Part shown: one piece after another, positions 51,421-59,431 of the stretch
Position numbering within the stretch: the first letter of the stretch is position 1
Layout: the number at the start of each line of letters is the position of its first letter
The notes under the pieces: generated by a model
What the model was told of the DNA's origin: nothing
Databases searched by the model: none
Seen by the model: only the letters and a program-made list of their open reading frames with translations
Assembly (NCBI RefSeq): GCF_001984195.1
Contig: NZ_MTQN01000011.1
Coordinates: forward strand, 124,001 to 188,000
Source: Kribbella sp. ALI-6-A
GTDB taxonomy: Bacteria > Actinomycetota > Actinomycetes > Propionibacteriales > Kribbellaceae
Direction of reading: 5' to 3'
DNA: 64,000 nucleotides
Position numbers and translations under genes: made by a program

Positions 51421-52307
51421 ACCTGCCAGCCTGCCACCCGGCGGGTGTGCTCGAGGGTCAATCGGGCGACGAGTCCGGGATCGTTCCGGGGTAACCAGTG
51501 GCCACCCCTGACCACCTGGACGCTCAGGCTCGGGGCCCAGCGTGCGACGTCGGTCTGCAGTGGCGTCGTCACGAACGCGTCGCCGTCCGGCGAAACCGCG
51601 AGCACCGGTACGTCGGTACGCCGCGGCCGCGGTCGCAGCAACCGCGGCAGAACGTTCGCGCGGTAGAGCTCCAGACCGTTCAGGTAGTCCGCCAGAGAGC
51701 GCTCCCCGTCCGCGGGAGCATGGCCTCCGGCGCTGCGCTCCAGCTTGCCGAACACCCGATGCGCCCAGCCTTTGCGCCAGCCGCGTTCGGGCAGCCAGGG
51801 CAGCTGGAAGTAGAAGATGTACCAGGAGTGCGCCAGCTGCGAGAACTTGTCGCGCCGCGGACGGCGGCTGCGGAAGAAGTAGCCCGCATGGTCGAGCGAC
51901 GGCCCCGAGATCGACACGAACGACTCGATCCGGCCGCGCAACCGCTCGCTGGTGACGAACTGCCAGGCCTGGATCGACCCCCAGTCGTGCGCGAGCAGCT
52001 GGACCGGTCGGTCCGGCGCGACCGCGTCGAGCACCGCAGTGAAGTCTTCTTCCAGCCGCTCCAACCGGTACGCCGAGCGCCCGCGCGGGTGATCGGAGTT
52101 GCCCGCACCGCGTACGTCGTACGTGACGACGTGGAAGTGGTCGGCGAGCCGGGCCGCGACGGGTTCCCAGAGGCGGGCGTTGTCGGGATAGCCGTGCACG
52201 CAGACGAGCACCGGAGCGGACGGGTCGCCGTACTCGTAGAGCGCGATCTCCGTTCCGTCCGCCGATCGCACCCGCCGCGACGGAGCGGCCCGCGGAGTCG
52301 AGGGCAC
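51417..52307 (-). CDS. Alpha/beta hydrolase, epoxide-hydrolase-like
   Basis: The 296-residue alpha/beta hydrolase has the oxyanion hole HGYPDN, the nucleophile elbow AHDWGSIQAW with Asp as nucleophile (as in epoxide hydrolases and dehalogenases), and the late His in RGGHWLPRNDP. The GTG 52307 begins two bases after the stop of the reductase gene upstream, and its end overlaps the yccF start. The split arrangement with an SDR gene nearby recalls EphD, in which a hydrolase and an SDR are fused; the comparison is inference. Confidence 0.85.
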   Translation of the reverse strand: MPSTPRAAPSRRVRSADGTEIALYEYGDPSAPVLVCVHGYPDNARLWEPVAARLADHFHVVTYDVRGAGNSDHPRGRSAYRLERLEEDFTAVLDAVAPDRPVQLLAHDWGSIQAWQFVTSERLRGRIESFVSISGPSLDHAGYFFRSRRPRRDKFSQLAHSWYIFYFQLPWLPERGWRKGWAHRVFGKLERSAGGHAPADGERSLADYLNGLELYRANVLPRLLRPRPRRTDVPVLAVSPDGDAFVTTPLQTDVARWAPSLSVQVVRGGHWLPRNDPGLVARLTLEHTRRVAGWQV

Positions 52308-52309
52308 GG

Positions 52310-53470
52310 TCAGTAGTCCTCGGTGGAGATCACCCGGAAGTCGATGCCGGCGGCAACCAGACGGTCGCGCAGCGCCGGGCCCATCGCGGACGCCGTGGTG
52401 ACCTGGCCCGAGGTCGGCGGCAGGTCGTCGAGCGCCAGACACAGCGCGCACTCGCCGAGCATTTTCGCGGTCTCGTCGTAGCCAGGGTCACCGCCCGCGA
52501 CCTGGGTCACGACGCGTTTGCCGCCGCCGGAACCGGTGAAGCGGGCCTCGAACCAGGACCTCGCCCGGCGCTCGGGCGACGGCCCGTCCCCGGACTTGAT
52601 CCGGCCGAGCAGCGCGTTCCGGGCCGGCGGGATCTGTGCGGCCACGCCGAGCAGGCCGATCCCGAGGATGCCTCCAGCAACCATCGGCAGTCGCTTCACC
52701 CCCGCGTAGTGCGCGTAGGTGAAGTCCGGACCGTACTCGTCCAGCAGCATCGCGGAGCGCCGGACGATCTGCGGGTCGACGGTCGGCAACGGCACCGCCC
52801 AGAAGCCCTGCGCTCGGTGCAGCCGCCCGCTGGACAGCCTGACCGACCGCCCTTGCGGGAGCTCCTCGACCCGGCGCCGGGCGCGATGGGCGTCGAGGTT
52901 CTGCTTGCCGCGCGACAGCCCCGTCACCACGGTCTGCCACGTGCCGCCGGATGGTTTGCCGCTGGCCCGGATCATCCCCTCGACCTTGATCGGCACCCGG
53001 CGCGGCAACTGCTCGACGGTGTACTGCACGCCCAGGTCGTACGGGATCGAGTCGAAGCCGCAGCAGTGGATCAACCGGGCGCCGGTCTCGACGGCCTTCG
53101 GGTGATGGGCGACGTACATCCGGTCGACGAACTCCGACTCGCCGGTGAGGTCGAGGTAGTCCGTGCCGGCCTCGGCGCACGCGGCGACCAGCGGTTCGCC
53201 GTACCGGAGGTACGGGCCGACGGTGGTGACGACGATCCGGGCCGACTCGGCAACCGCTCTCAGCGTTTCCCGGTCCTCGACGTCGGCGTGCACCAGGTCG
53301 ACCTCGGCTGCATTCAGCTGTGAACGCAGCCGTTCCAGCTTCGCCTTGTTCCGCCCGGCAAGAGCTAGCTTCAGACCCGGTGGTGCGTGGTCGACCAGGT
53401 ACTGCGCGGTCAGCGCGCCGGTGAACCCGGTGGCACCGAACAGGACGATGTCGTACTGACGTTCGCTCAC
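52310..53470 (-). CDS. Saccharopine-dehydrogenase-like reductase (trans-acting enoyl reductase family)
   Basis: The 386-residue NAD(P)-dependent protein has an N-terminal Rossmann motif (IVLFGATGFTGALTAQYL). Later segments are TTVGPYLRYGEPLVAACAEAGTDYLDLTGE and CCGFDSIPYDLGV. In mycobacteria these proteins reduce enoyl intermediates of lipids in trans (Rv2953 type). The product here is unknown. A short hydrophobic stretch near 270-285 (VAGGILGIGLLGVAA) may contact the membrane. GTG 53470 overlaps the SDR stop by three bases. Confidence 0.85.
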   Translation of the reverse strand: MSERQYDIVLFGATGFTGALTAQYLVDHAPPGLKLALAGRNKAKLERLRSQLNAAEVDLVHADVEDRETLRAVAESARIVVTTVGPYLRYGEPLVAACAEAGTDYLDLTGESEFVDRMYVAHHPKAVETGARLIHCCGFDSIPYDLGVQYTVEQLPRRVPIKVEGMIRASGKPSGGTWQTVVTGLSRGKQNLDAHRARRRVEELPQGRSVRLSSGRLHRAQGFWAVPLPTVDPQIVRRSAMLLDEYGPDFTYAHYAGVKRLPMVAGGILGIGLLGVAAQIPPARNALLGRIKSGDGPSPERRARSWFEARFTGSGGGKRVVTQVAGGDPGYDETAKMLGECALCLALDDLPPTSGQVTTASAMGPALRDRLVAAGIDFRVISTEDY

Positions 53471-54357
53471 CGTCGGCCGGCCTTCGGCTTGGCCGTGTCG
53501 GCGAGACCGCCGGCGCCGGACGCCCGGGACGAGACGTCGGCGCCGCGGGCCTCGATGTCGGCCAGCGCCGCCCGGTCGGCCTTCGCGACGGAGAACCGGC
53601 TGCCCAGCTCGACGACGTGCGGGATCAGCGCCCGGATGATCTTCAGCGGCCCGATCCAGCCGGGCACGTGCACGACGCGAGAGCGCTTCCTGATGCCCGC
53701 GGCGAATTTCTCGACCGCGAGTTCCAACGGGTACACCCGGTTTCCCAGCGGGATCCCGGTCCGCACGTTGCCGAACACCGGATGCTCGTCGACCCCGCGG
53801 ACCATGTCGGTGTCGACGAAGGTCATGTGCGCGACGCCGACCCGGACCCCGAGGTGCCGCAGCTCGGCGCGCAGGCTGTTACCCATCGCCTCCACTCCGG
53901 CCTTGGCTGTGTTGTACGACGCGAGACCCGGAATGTGCACGACCGCTGCCAGAGAGGACACGAGCAGGAGGTACCCCTTGCTCGCGATCAGATGCGGCAG
54001 GGTCAGGTGCACGGTTCGCCAGACGCCGTACAGGTCGACGTCGAGCACGCGCTCCCAGACGGCCGGGTCCATGCTCCGGGTGAAGCCCGGCGCCGCGATC
54101 CCGGCGTTCGCGACGACGACGTCGATCCGGCCGTACCGCGCGACGACGCCCTCAACCGCGGCGCGCAACGAGTCGGTGTCGGTGACGTCCGCCTCCCACC
54201 AGCCGGCGTCGGGTCCGCAGGCCTCCGCGACCTTCTTCAACTCGTCGGGCTCGAGCCCGACCAGGGCCAACTGGTCACCCTCACTCGCGAGCCTGCGCGC
54301 CACCGCCGCACCGATCCCCCGGGACGCGCCTGTGACGAGTACGACCTTGCCGGTCAT
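53467..54357 (-). CDS. Short-chain dehydrogenase/reductase
   Basis: This 296-residue classical SDR carries the nucleotide motif TGASRGIG (8-15), NAG at about 88, and the catalytic S and YxxxK (SSLAAVV, YNTAKAGVEAM). The region beyond residue 250 is a basic tail of the kind seen in SDRs acting on membrane lipids. It is the first gene of a four-gene unit (SDR, reductase, hydrolase, YccF). The start ATG 54357 lies 14 nt from the first palindromic operator at 54371-54392. Confidence 0.88.
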   Translation of the reverse strand: MTGKVVLVTGASRGIGAAVARRLASEGDQLALVGLEPDELKKVAEACGPDAGWWEADVTDTDSLRAAVEGVVARYGRIDVVVANAGIAAPGFTRSMDPAVWERVLDVDLYGVWRTVHLTLPHLIASKGYLLLVSSLAAVVHIPGLASYNTAKAGVEAMGNSLRAELRHLGVRVGVAHMTFVDTDMVRGVDEHPVFGNVRTGIPLGNRVYPLELAVEKFAAGIRKRSRVVHVPGWIGPLKIIRALIPHVVELGSRFSVAKADRAALADIEARGADVSSRASGAGGLADTAKPKAGRR

Positions 54358-54370
54358 CGCGGACCTCCGT

Positions 54371-54418
54371 CTGTTGAGTCGATACTCAACAGTAAGTGCT
54401 TGTTGAGCCGACACTCAA
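54371..54418. promoter_or_regulatory. Twin TetR operators TTGAGT-N4-ACTCAA
   Basis: Site 1 (54371-54392) is a perfect palindrome with 9-bp arms around CGAT (core TTGAGT/ACTCAA). Site 2 (54403-54418) has the same core with one mismatch. Their centres lie 29 bp apart, close to three helical turns, in the same orientation. They fill the 73-nt gap between the SDR and TetR genes, so both divergent promoters should be repressed together. Confidence 0.75.
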
Positions 54419-54430
54419 TAGACTGCCGGT

Positions 54431-55015
54431 ATGACCCATGCCTCGCGACTGCGACCGGACGAGCGGCGGGCGCAGATCCTCGCCGCCGCCCGCCGCGTGC
54501 TGGAGGCCGATCCGCACCGCGAGCCGAGCGTGGAGCAGGTCGCCGCCGAGGCGAAGGTCTCCCCCGCTCTGCTCTTCCACTACTTCGGCTCCAAGAAGAA
54601 GTTCCAGTACGCCGTGATCGAGGCGGCCGCCACCGAGCTGATGCTCCGGACCGCACCCGACCTGTCGCTACCACCCGACCAGCAGCTCAGCAGCGGCATC
54701 CGCGCCTTCGTCCGCGCGGTCCTCGAAGCCCCCCAGCTCTACCGGGCGACCCTGCTGATGTCCGCCGCCGGAGACCCCGCGGTTCGCGCGCTGCACACGG
54801 AGCTGCGCCAGGTCTTCAGCCGGTGGGTGATCGACGCGCTCGCCCAGCAGGGCGTCGAGACCACCCCGAAGGTCGAACTGGTGTGCCTGGGCTGGCAGGG
54901 CTACGTGGAGCAGATCCTGCTGACCTGGATCGACAACCCGACCGTCACCGAGGACGAGCTCGAAAACCTGTGCGAGAGGTCGCTGGCGGCCGTTCTCACC
55001 ACACTGCGGCGGTGA
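54431..55015 (+). CDS. TetR-family regulator
   Basis: The 194-residue TetR protein has its HTH at about residues 10-58 (ERRAQILAAARRVLEADPHREPSVEQVAAEAKVS, FHYFGSKKKF). The C-terminal ligand-binding domain is typical (LVCLGWQGYVEQILL). It is divergent from the SDR-reductase-hydrolase cluster and separated from it by twin palindromes, so it is the likely repressor of that cluster and of itself. The inducer could be an acyl compound, by analogy with TetR regulators of lipid genes (inference). Confidence 0.92.
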   Translation: MTHASRLRPDERRAQILAAARRVLEADPHREPSVEQVAAEAKVSPALLFHYFGSKKKFQYAVIEAAATELMLRTAPDLSLPPDQQLSSGIRAFVRAVLEAPQLYRATLLMSAAGDPAVRALHTELRQVFSRWVIDALAQQGVETTPKVELVCLGWQGYVEQILLTWIDNPTVTEDELENLCERSLAAVLTTLRR

Positions 55016-55057
55016 GGCGGTACGGCGTACCGCTCGGACGCGGCTAGGGTTACCCGC

Positions 55058-55861
55058 GTGCTGAAGGTTGCCACGGTGAACGTGAACGGGATTCGGGCGG
55101 CGTACCGGCGGGGCATGGCGCCGTGGCTGGAGCAGACCGATCCGGATCTCCTGCTGCTGCAGGAAGTCCGGGCCACCGACGACGTGCTGCGCGACCACCT
55201 CGGCGGTGACTGGCACCTGGCCCACGCCGAGCCGCTGATCGCCGGCAGCAAGGGCCGGGCCGGGGTCGCGGTCGCGAGCCGGCGGCCGATCAAGCTGGAG
55301 CGGACCGACATCGGCCCGGAGCGGTTCGACGGGTCGGGCCGGTGGGTCGAGGCCGACGTCGTGCTCGACGACGGCTCGACGCTGACGGCGGTCAGTACGT
55401 ACGTGTTCACCGGCGAGTTCGAGACGCCGCCGCGGCAGGCGGAGAAGTACGCGTTCCTGGACGCGATCACCGCCCGGCTGACCGAGCTGCGCGCCGACGG
55501 GCGGCACGTCCTGATGTGCGGCGACCTGAACATCGCCCATCGCGAGGTCGACCTGAAGGCGTGGAAGGCCAACCGCAAGAAGAGCGGCTTCCTGCCCGAG
55601 GAACGCGCCTGGATGGACCGGCTGTTCGAGGCCGGCTGGGTCGATCTGGGCCGGCGGTTCGGCGGCGAGGGCCCCGGGCCGTACTCCTGGTGGTCGTGGC
55701 GCGGCAAGGCCTTCGACAACGACGCCGGCTGGCGGATCGACTACCAGATCGCCTCCCCCGAGCTCGCCGGGGCGGCGACCGGCTGCACGGTCCACCGCGC
55801 CCCGACGTACGCCGAACGCTGGAGCGACCACGCGCCGGTCGTCGCGACGTACGACCTCTGA
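55058..55861 (+). CDS. xthA: Exodeoxyribonuclease III / AP endonuclease
   Basis: The 267-residue EEP-fold nuclease of the ExoIII group cuts at abasic sites in base excision repair. The conserved metal and catalytic residues lie in VNVNGIRAA, LLLLQEVRAT, STYVFTGE, CGDLNIAHREVDLK and the final WSDHAPVVATYDL. The start is GTG 55058. It stands 24 nt before the peptidase gene and may share a transcript with it. Length is normal for the family. Confidence 0.92.
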   Translation: MLKVATVNVNGIRAAYRRGMAPWLEQTDPDLLLLQEVRATDDVLRDHLGGDWHLAHAEPLIAGSKGRAGVAVASRRPIKLERTDIGPERFDGSGRWVEADVVLDDGSTLTAVSTYVFTGEFETPPRQAEKYAFLDAITARLTELRADGRHVLMCGDLNIAHREVDLKAWKANRKKSGFLPEERAWMDRLFEAGWVDLGRRFGGEGPGPYSWWSWRGKAFDNDAGWRIDYQIASPELAGAATGCTVHRAPTYAERWSDHAPVVATYDL

Positions 55862-55885
55862 GCGGGCGGCGGGTAGTCTCCCCAC

Positions 55886-57961
55886 ATGCCTGAGTTGACT
55901 CCCCCTGTCGCCGCGAAGAAGCCGATCGAACGCATCCACCACGGCGACGTCTTCGTCGACGACTACGAGTGGTTGCGCGACAAGTCGAACGACGAGGTGC
56001 TGGACTACCTGCGCGCCGAGAACGCCTACACCGAAGCCCGCACCGCACACCTGGACTCGTTGCGTGAGGCAATCTTCGGCGAGATCTCCGCGCGCACCCT
56101 GCAGACCGACCTGAGCGTGCCGTCGCGGCGCGGCGGTTACTGGTACTACACCCGCACGGTCGAGGGAAAGCAGTACGCGATCAGCTGCCGGGTCCGCGCC
56201 GAGGGTGACCAGCCGCCGGCCACCGACGGTGAGATCCCCGGTGAAGAGGTGATGCTGGACGGCAACGTGCTGGCCGGCGACTCGGAGTTCTTCTCGCTGG
56301 GCACCGTCGACGTCTCCCCCGACGGCAACCTGCTGGCCTACTCGATCGACCTCAAGGGCGACGAGCGGTTCACGCTGCGGATCAAGGACCTCACCACCGG
56401 AGAGCTGCTGCCCGACGAACTGCCCGAGGTGCACTACGGCTCGGCCTGGTCCGCCGACGGCTCGACGATCTTCTACACCAAGGTCGACGACGCCTGGCGG
56501 CCGTTCCAGGTCTGGCGGCACACGCTCGGCGCCGGCACCGAGGACGTGCTGGTGATGGAGGAGACCGACGAGCGGTACTGGATCGGGGTCGACCTGACCC
56601 GCAACGAGCAGGCCATCCAGATCGCTCTCGGCAGCAAGCTGACCAGCGAGGTCTGGTTGCTCGACGCACAGGACCCGACCGGCGAGCCCGTTGTCGTCCG
56701 GCCGCGGGTCGAGGGCGTCGAGTACGACGTCGAGCACGCCGGCGACCAACTGCTGATCACGCACAACGCGGACGCCGAGAACTTCTCGCTCGCCAGCGCT
56801 CCCCTGGACGCGCCGGGCGAGTGGTCCACGCTGATCGAGGGCGACGAGTCCAGCCGGCTGCTCGGCGTCGACGCGTTCGCCGGGCACGTCGTGCTCTACC
56901 GCCGCCGGGAGGCGCTCACCGAGCTGGCGATCATGCGGCGGGACGGCGACAGCTTCGGCGCGCCCGAGGTGCTGGGCTTCGACGAGCCGATCTACACCGT
57001 CTCCCCCGGCCGCAACGACGAGTGGGACGACACCCGGTACCGGTTCGGCTACACCTCGCTGGTCACGCCCGGTTCGACGTACGACGTGGACGTGGCCACG
57101 GGCGAACGGCGATTGCTCAAGCAGCAGCCCGTGCTCGGCGGCGTCGACCTCAGCGCGTACACGCAGTACCGGGAGTGGGCGACGGCGCCGGACGGCACGC
57201 AGGTGCCGATCTCGATCGTCGCCCGCAAGGACGTCACCAAGGACGGAAACGCGCCGGTCGTGCTCTACGGCTACGGCTCGTACGAGTCCTCGATGGACCC
57301 GTGGTTCTCGATCCCGCGGCTGTCGCTGCTCGATCGTGGTGTGGTGTTCGCGATCGCGCACGTCCGGGGTGGTGGCGAGCTCGGCCGGCACTGGTACGAC
57401 AACGGCAAGACGCTGACCAAGCGCAACACGTTCACCGACTTCGTCGCGGTCGCCGAGCACCTGGCCAAGGACGGCTGGACCCGGCCCGAGCGGATCGTCG
57501 CGCAGGGCGGCAGCGCCGGCGGGCTGCTGATGGGCGCCGTGGCCAACCTTGCCCCGCAGGCGTTCGGCGGGATCGTCGCGGAGGTGCCGTTCGTCGACGC
57601 GCTCACCACGATCCTGGACCCGTCGCTGCCGCTGACGGTGATCGAGTGGGAGGAGTGGGGCAACCCGCTGGAGGACCCGCAGGTCTACGAGTACATGAAG
57701 TCCTACTCGCCGTACGAGAACGTGACGGCCCAGCAGTATCCGCGGATCCTCGCGATCACCAGCCTCAACGACACCCGCGTCTTCTACGTCGAGCCGGCCA
57801 AATGGGTCGCCAAACTGCGGGCCACCGCCGCCGGCGACGTCGACGTACTGCTGAAGACCGAGATGGAGGCCGGCCACGGCGGCCGCAGCGGCCGGTACGA
57901 CGCGTGGCGCGAGGTCGCGTTCACGCTGGCCTGGGAGCTGGACACGCTCGGTCTGGCCTGA
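55886..57961 (+). CDS. ptrB: Oligopeptidase B (prolyl oligopeptidase family, S9A)
   Basis: This 691-residue cytoplasmic serine peptidase cleaves short peptides after Arg/Lys. It has an N-terminal beta-propeller (about 70-410) and a C-terminal alpha/beta hydrolase domain, with Ser543 in GGSAGGLL, Asp629 in NDTRVFY and His664 in EAGHGG. The N-terminal PIERIHHGDVFVDDYEWLRD is the usual family start. Propeller and catalytic domain are complete. A convergent-gene terminator follows at 57973. Confidence 0.9.
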   Translation: MPELTPPVAAKKPIERIHHGDVFVDDYEWLRDKSNDEVLDYLRAENAYTEARTAHLDSLREAIFGEISARTLQTDLSVPSRRGGYWYYTRTVEGKQYAISCRVRAEGDQPPATDGEIPGEEVMLDGNVLAGDSEFFSLGTVDVSPDGNLLAYSIDLKGDERFTLRIKDLTTGELLPDELPEVHYGSAWSADGSTIFYTKVDDAWRPFQVWRHTLGAGTEDVLVMEETDERYWIGVDLTRNEQAIQIALGSKLTSEVWLLDAQDPTGEPVVVRPRVEGVEYDVEHAGDQLLITHNADAENFSLASAPLDAPGEWSTLIEGDESSRLLGVDAFAGHVVLYRRREALTELAIMRRDGDSFGAPEVLGFDEPIYTVSPGRNDEWDDTRYRFGYTSLVTPGSTYDVDVATGERRLLKQQPVLGGVDLSAYTQYREWATAPDGTQVPISIVARKDVTKDGNAPVVLYGYGSYESSMDPWFSIPRLSLLDRGVVFAIAHVRGGGELGRHWYDNGKTLTKRNTFTDFVAVAEHLAKDGWTRPERIVAQGGSAGGLLMGAVANLAPQAFGGIVAEVPFVDALTTILDPSLPLTVIEWEEWGNPLEDPQVYEYMKSYSPYENVTAQQYPRILAITSLNDTRVFYVEPAKWVAKLRATAAGDVDVLLKTEMEAGHGGRSGRYDAWREVAFTLAWELDTLGLA

Positions 57962-57972
57962 CCCGCGAGTGA

Positions 57973-58003
57973 GGCTGGGTGACCGGATCGCGGTCACCCA
58001 GCC
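57973..58003. terminator. Bidirectional hairpin terminator
   Basis: The 12-bp perfect stem GGCTGGGTGACC (57973-57984) with 57992-58003 has a 7-nt loop. It lies 17 nt before the end of the convergent lectin-like gene and 12 nt behind the peptidase gene. Confidence 0.8.
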
Positions 58004-58020
58004 TGTGCGGCCTGCAGTGG

Positions 58021-58800
58021 TCAGCCGGCCATCTTCACCATCTGCTTGGGCAGCTGCTTCAGCTGGTCCGGCACCGGTACGTCCGCGCTGACCGCCTTCA
58101 GCAGCTGCTGGCCCTGGGTGTCGTACTCGTCCGGCATCTCCAGGCCCAGCGCCTCCAGCAGCGCGTTGACCAGCTCGGCGATCGCCTGCAGCGGGGTGTT
58201 GCCCGGGATCGCGCTCGGGCGCCACTTCTGGTCCTTGCCGCCCGTGTAGGGAACCGTCGAGGTCGGCCGGGCCTGCTTGGCCACGCCGATCATCGAGCTC
58301 AGGGCCTTGCCGTTGGCCTTGTTGACCAGCGCGCCGGTCGCCTTGTCGTAGGACCACTTCTGTCCGTCACCGACGCGGCACGGCAGCACCAGCAACGGCG
58401 CCTGACCGTCGGGCTTGGCCAGGTCCGCGGCCGTGTCCAGGCAGGCGCCGTGCGGAAGGTCGCCACCGACGCCCTTCGACATCGACACCATCAGCTGACC
58501 CTCAGCCGTGTAGGTCCACTGCTGGATCTTGCCCTTCTTGCCACTGGCGCACTTCAGCATCACGGCGGTCGGGATGCCGCTGGGCGTGACGGCGAAGGTC
58601 AGGCACAGCTTCGACTCGACCCGGTTGACGATCTGGCGCGGCTTGCCGACCGGCAGGTCGACGGGGGCGGCGGTGGCCGACTGCGGGGCCGGGGTGCCGG
58701 CCGGAGCGGCCTGGGCCGGGGCCGCTCCGAGTGCCGTACCGGCACCGAGCGTGACGGCGAGGAAGACGACGGCACTCCGCGTGATGGGCTGAAGCTTCAA
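58021..58800 (-). CDS. Secreted ricin-type beta-trefoil protein
   Basis: The 259-residue secreted protein has a signal peptide (1-31, ending APAQAAPA). A beta-trefoil (about 50-195) follows with the repeated QxW motif (IQQWTYT, GQKWSYD, DQKWRPS) and C-L-D-x pairs (LCLTFAV, ACLDTAA). A helical tail of about 65 residues follows (LQAIAELVNALLEALGLE...LKQLPKQMVKMAG). It probably binds a carbohydrate; the tail is unrecognised. The start is a TTG codon (58798-58800) preceded by the strong Shine-Dalgarno GGAGG, which supports this start even though no ATG is present. Confidence 0.8.
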   Translation of the reverse strand: MKLQPITRSAVVFLAVTLGAGTALGAAPAQAAPAGTPAPQSATAAPVDLPVGKPRQIVNRVESKLCLTFAVTPSGIPTAVMLKCASGKKGKIQQWTYTAEGQLMVSMSKGVGGDLPHGACLDTAADLAKPDGQAPLLVLPCRVGDGQKWSYDKATGALVNKANGKALSSMIGVAKQARPTSTVPYTGGKDQKWRPSAIPGNTPLQAIAELVNALLEALGLEMPDEYDTQGQQLLKAVSADVPVPDQLKQLPKQMVKMAG

Positions 58801-59431
58801 GGCAACCTCCGTGGTCGATGCGCTGGGGGGCGATCACTGTTCGCAGTGACTCGCCTGCAGCAAGTAACTGCCCTGCAGCCGCCCACCGCAACCGGCCACT
58901 TGATGCCAGAGGCAACAAAATGCCAGGTCGCCGTGACCTGCCCCGCTCGCAGAGGTCACGGTGAGACCAAGTTGTGAACCAGCGGTGGCGTTCTCGTGAT
59001 GCCCTCGCGGGGCGGCCGCCACGCCGTCTGCGCCGAATCGTGACGGCGACCACGAATAGCCGGCCGATCCGCATGCACAAGTTCGCGGTTTCCGCCGGAA
59101 TGCCCCGGGTACCTGTGGCGTTCGATGTGATGACGAGTTGAAGGTGTGTCTTGCAACACATTTTAGCCCCGCCCCGGCCAGGGCTTTCGGTTGTTCTCAG
59201 GTTTCCGCTCCGGCCCGTCCGCTCCCGTGGCGGCTCCGAATCCCTCTGGAGCACGTCGATTCGGCGGATTCAGGGCGTGACGGGACGGCGTACGGGGCGT
59301 TTTCGCGGTGGATTCCCGGTCGGTGAGGTGCCGGGAACTCTCAGGGAACGTTCAGGCTGTTTACACACTCGTCGTGGAATCTTGAACCTCACTCGAGCGT
59401 TGCTCTCCATGTAACGACGAAGGGAGTTTCG
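58801..59431. other. 631-nt intergenic region upstream of a sigma factor
   Basis: The longest gap in the window separates two divergent genes, the lectin-like gene and the group 2 sigma factor. Visible elements are a 6-bp stem-loop TCACTG-TTCG-CAGTGA (58834-58849) in the leader of the lectin-like gene, and a direct repeat of TGGCAT read on the minus strand around 58900-58930. On the sigma-factor side, from about 59330 to 59400, the DNA is A/T-richer, but I could not fix -35/-10 boxes. No gene is convincing here. Confidence 0.6.

Noticed and set aside
54668..58357. A 1229-codon minus-strand frame
   Set aside because: It runs antisense to TetR, ExoIII and oligopeptidase B, all with complete motifs, and has no recognisable domain. 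High GC removes stops in antisense frames.
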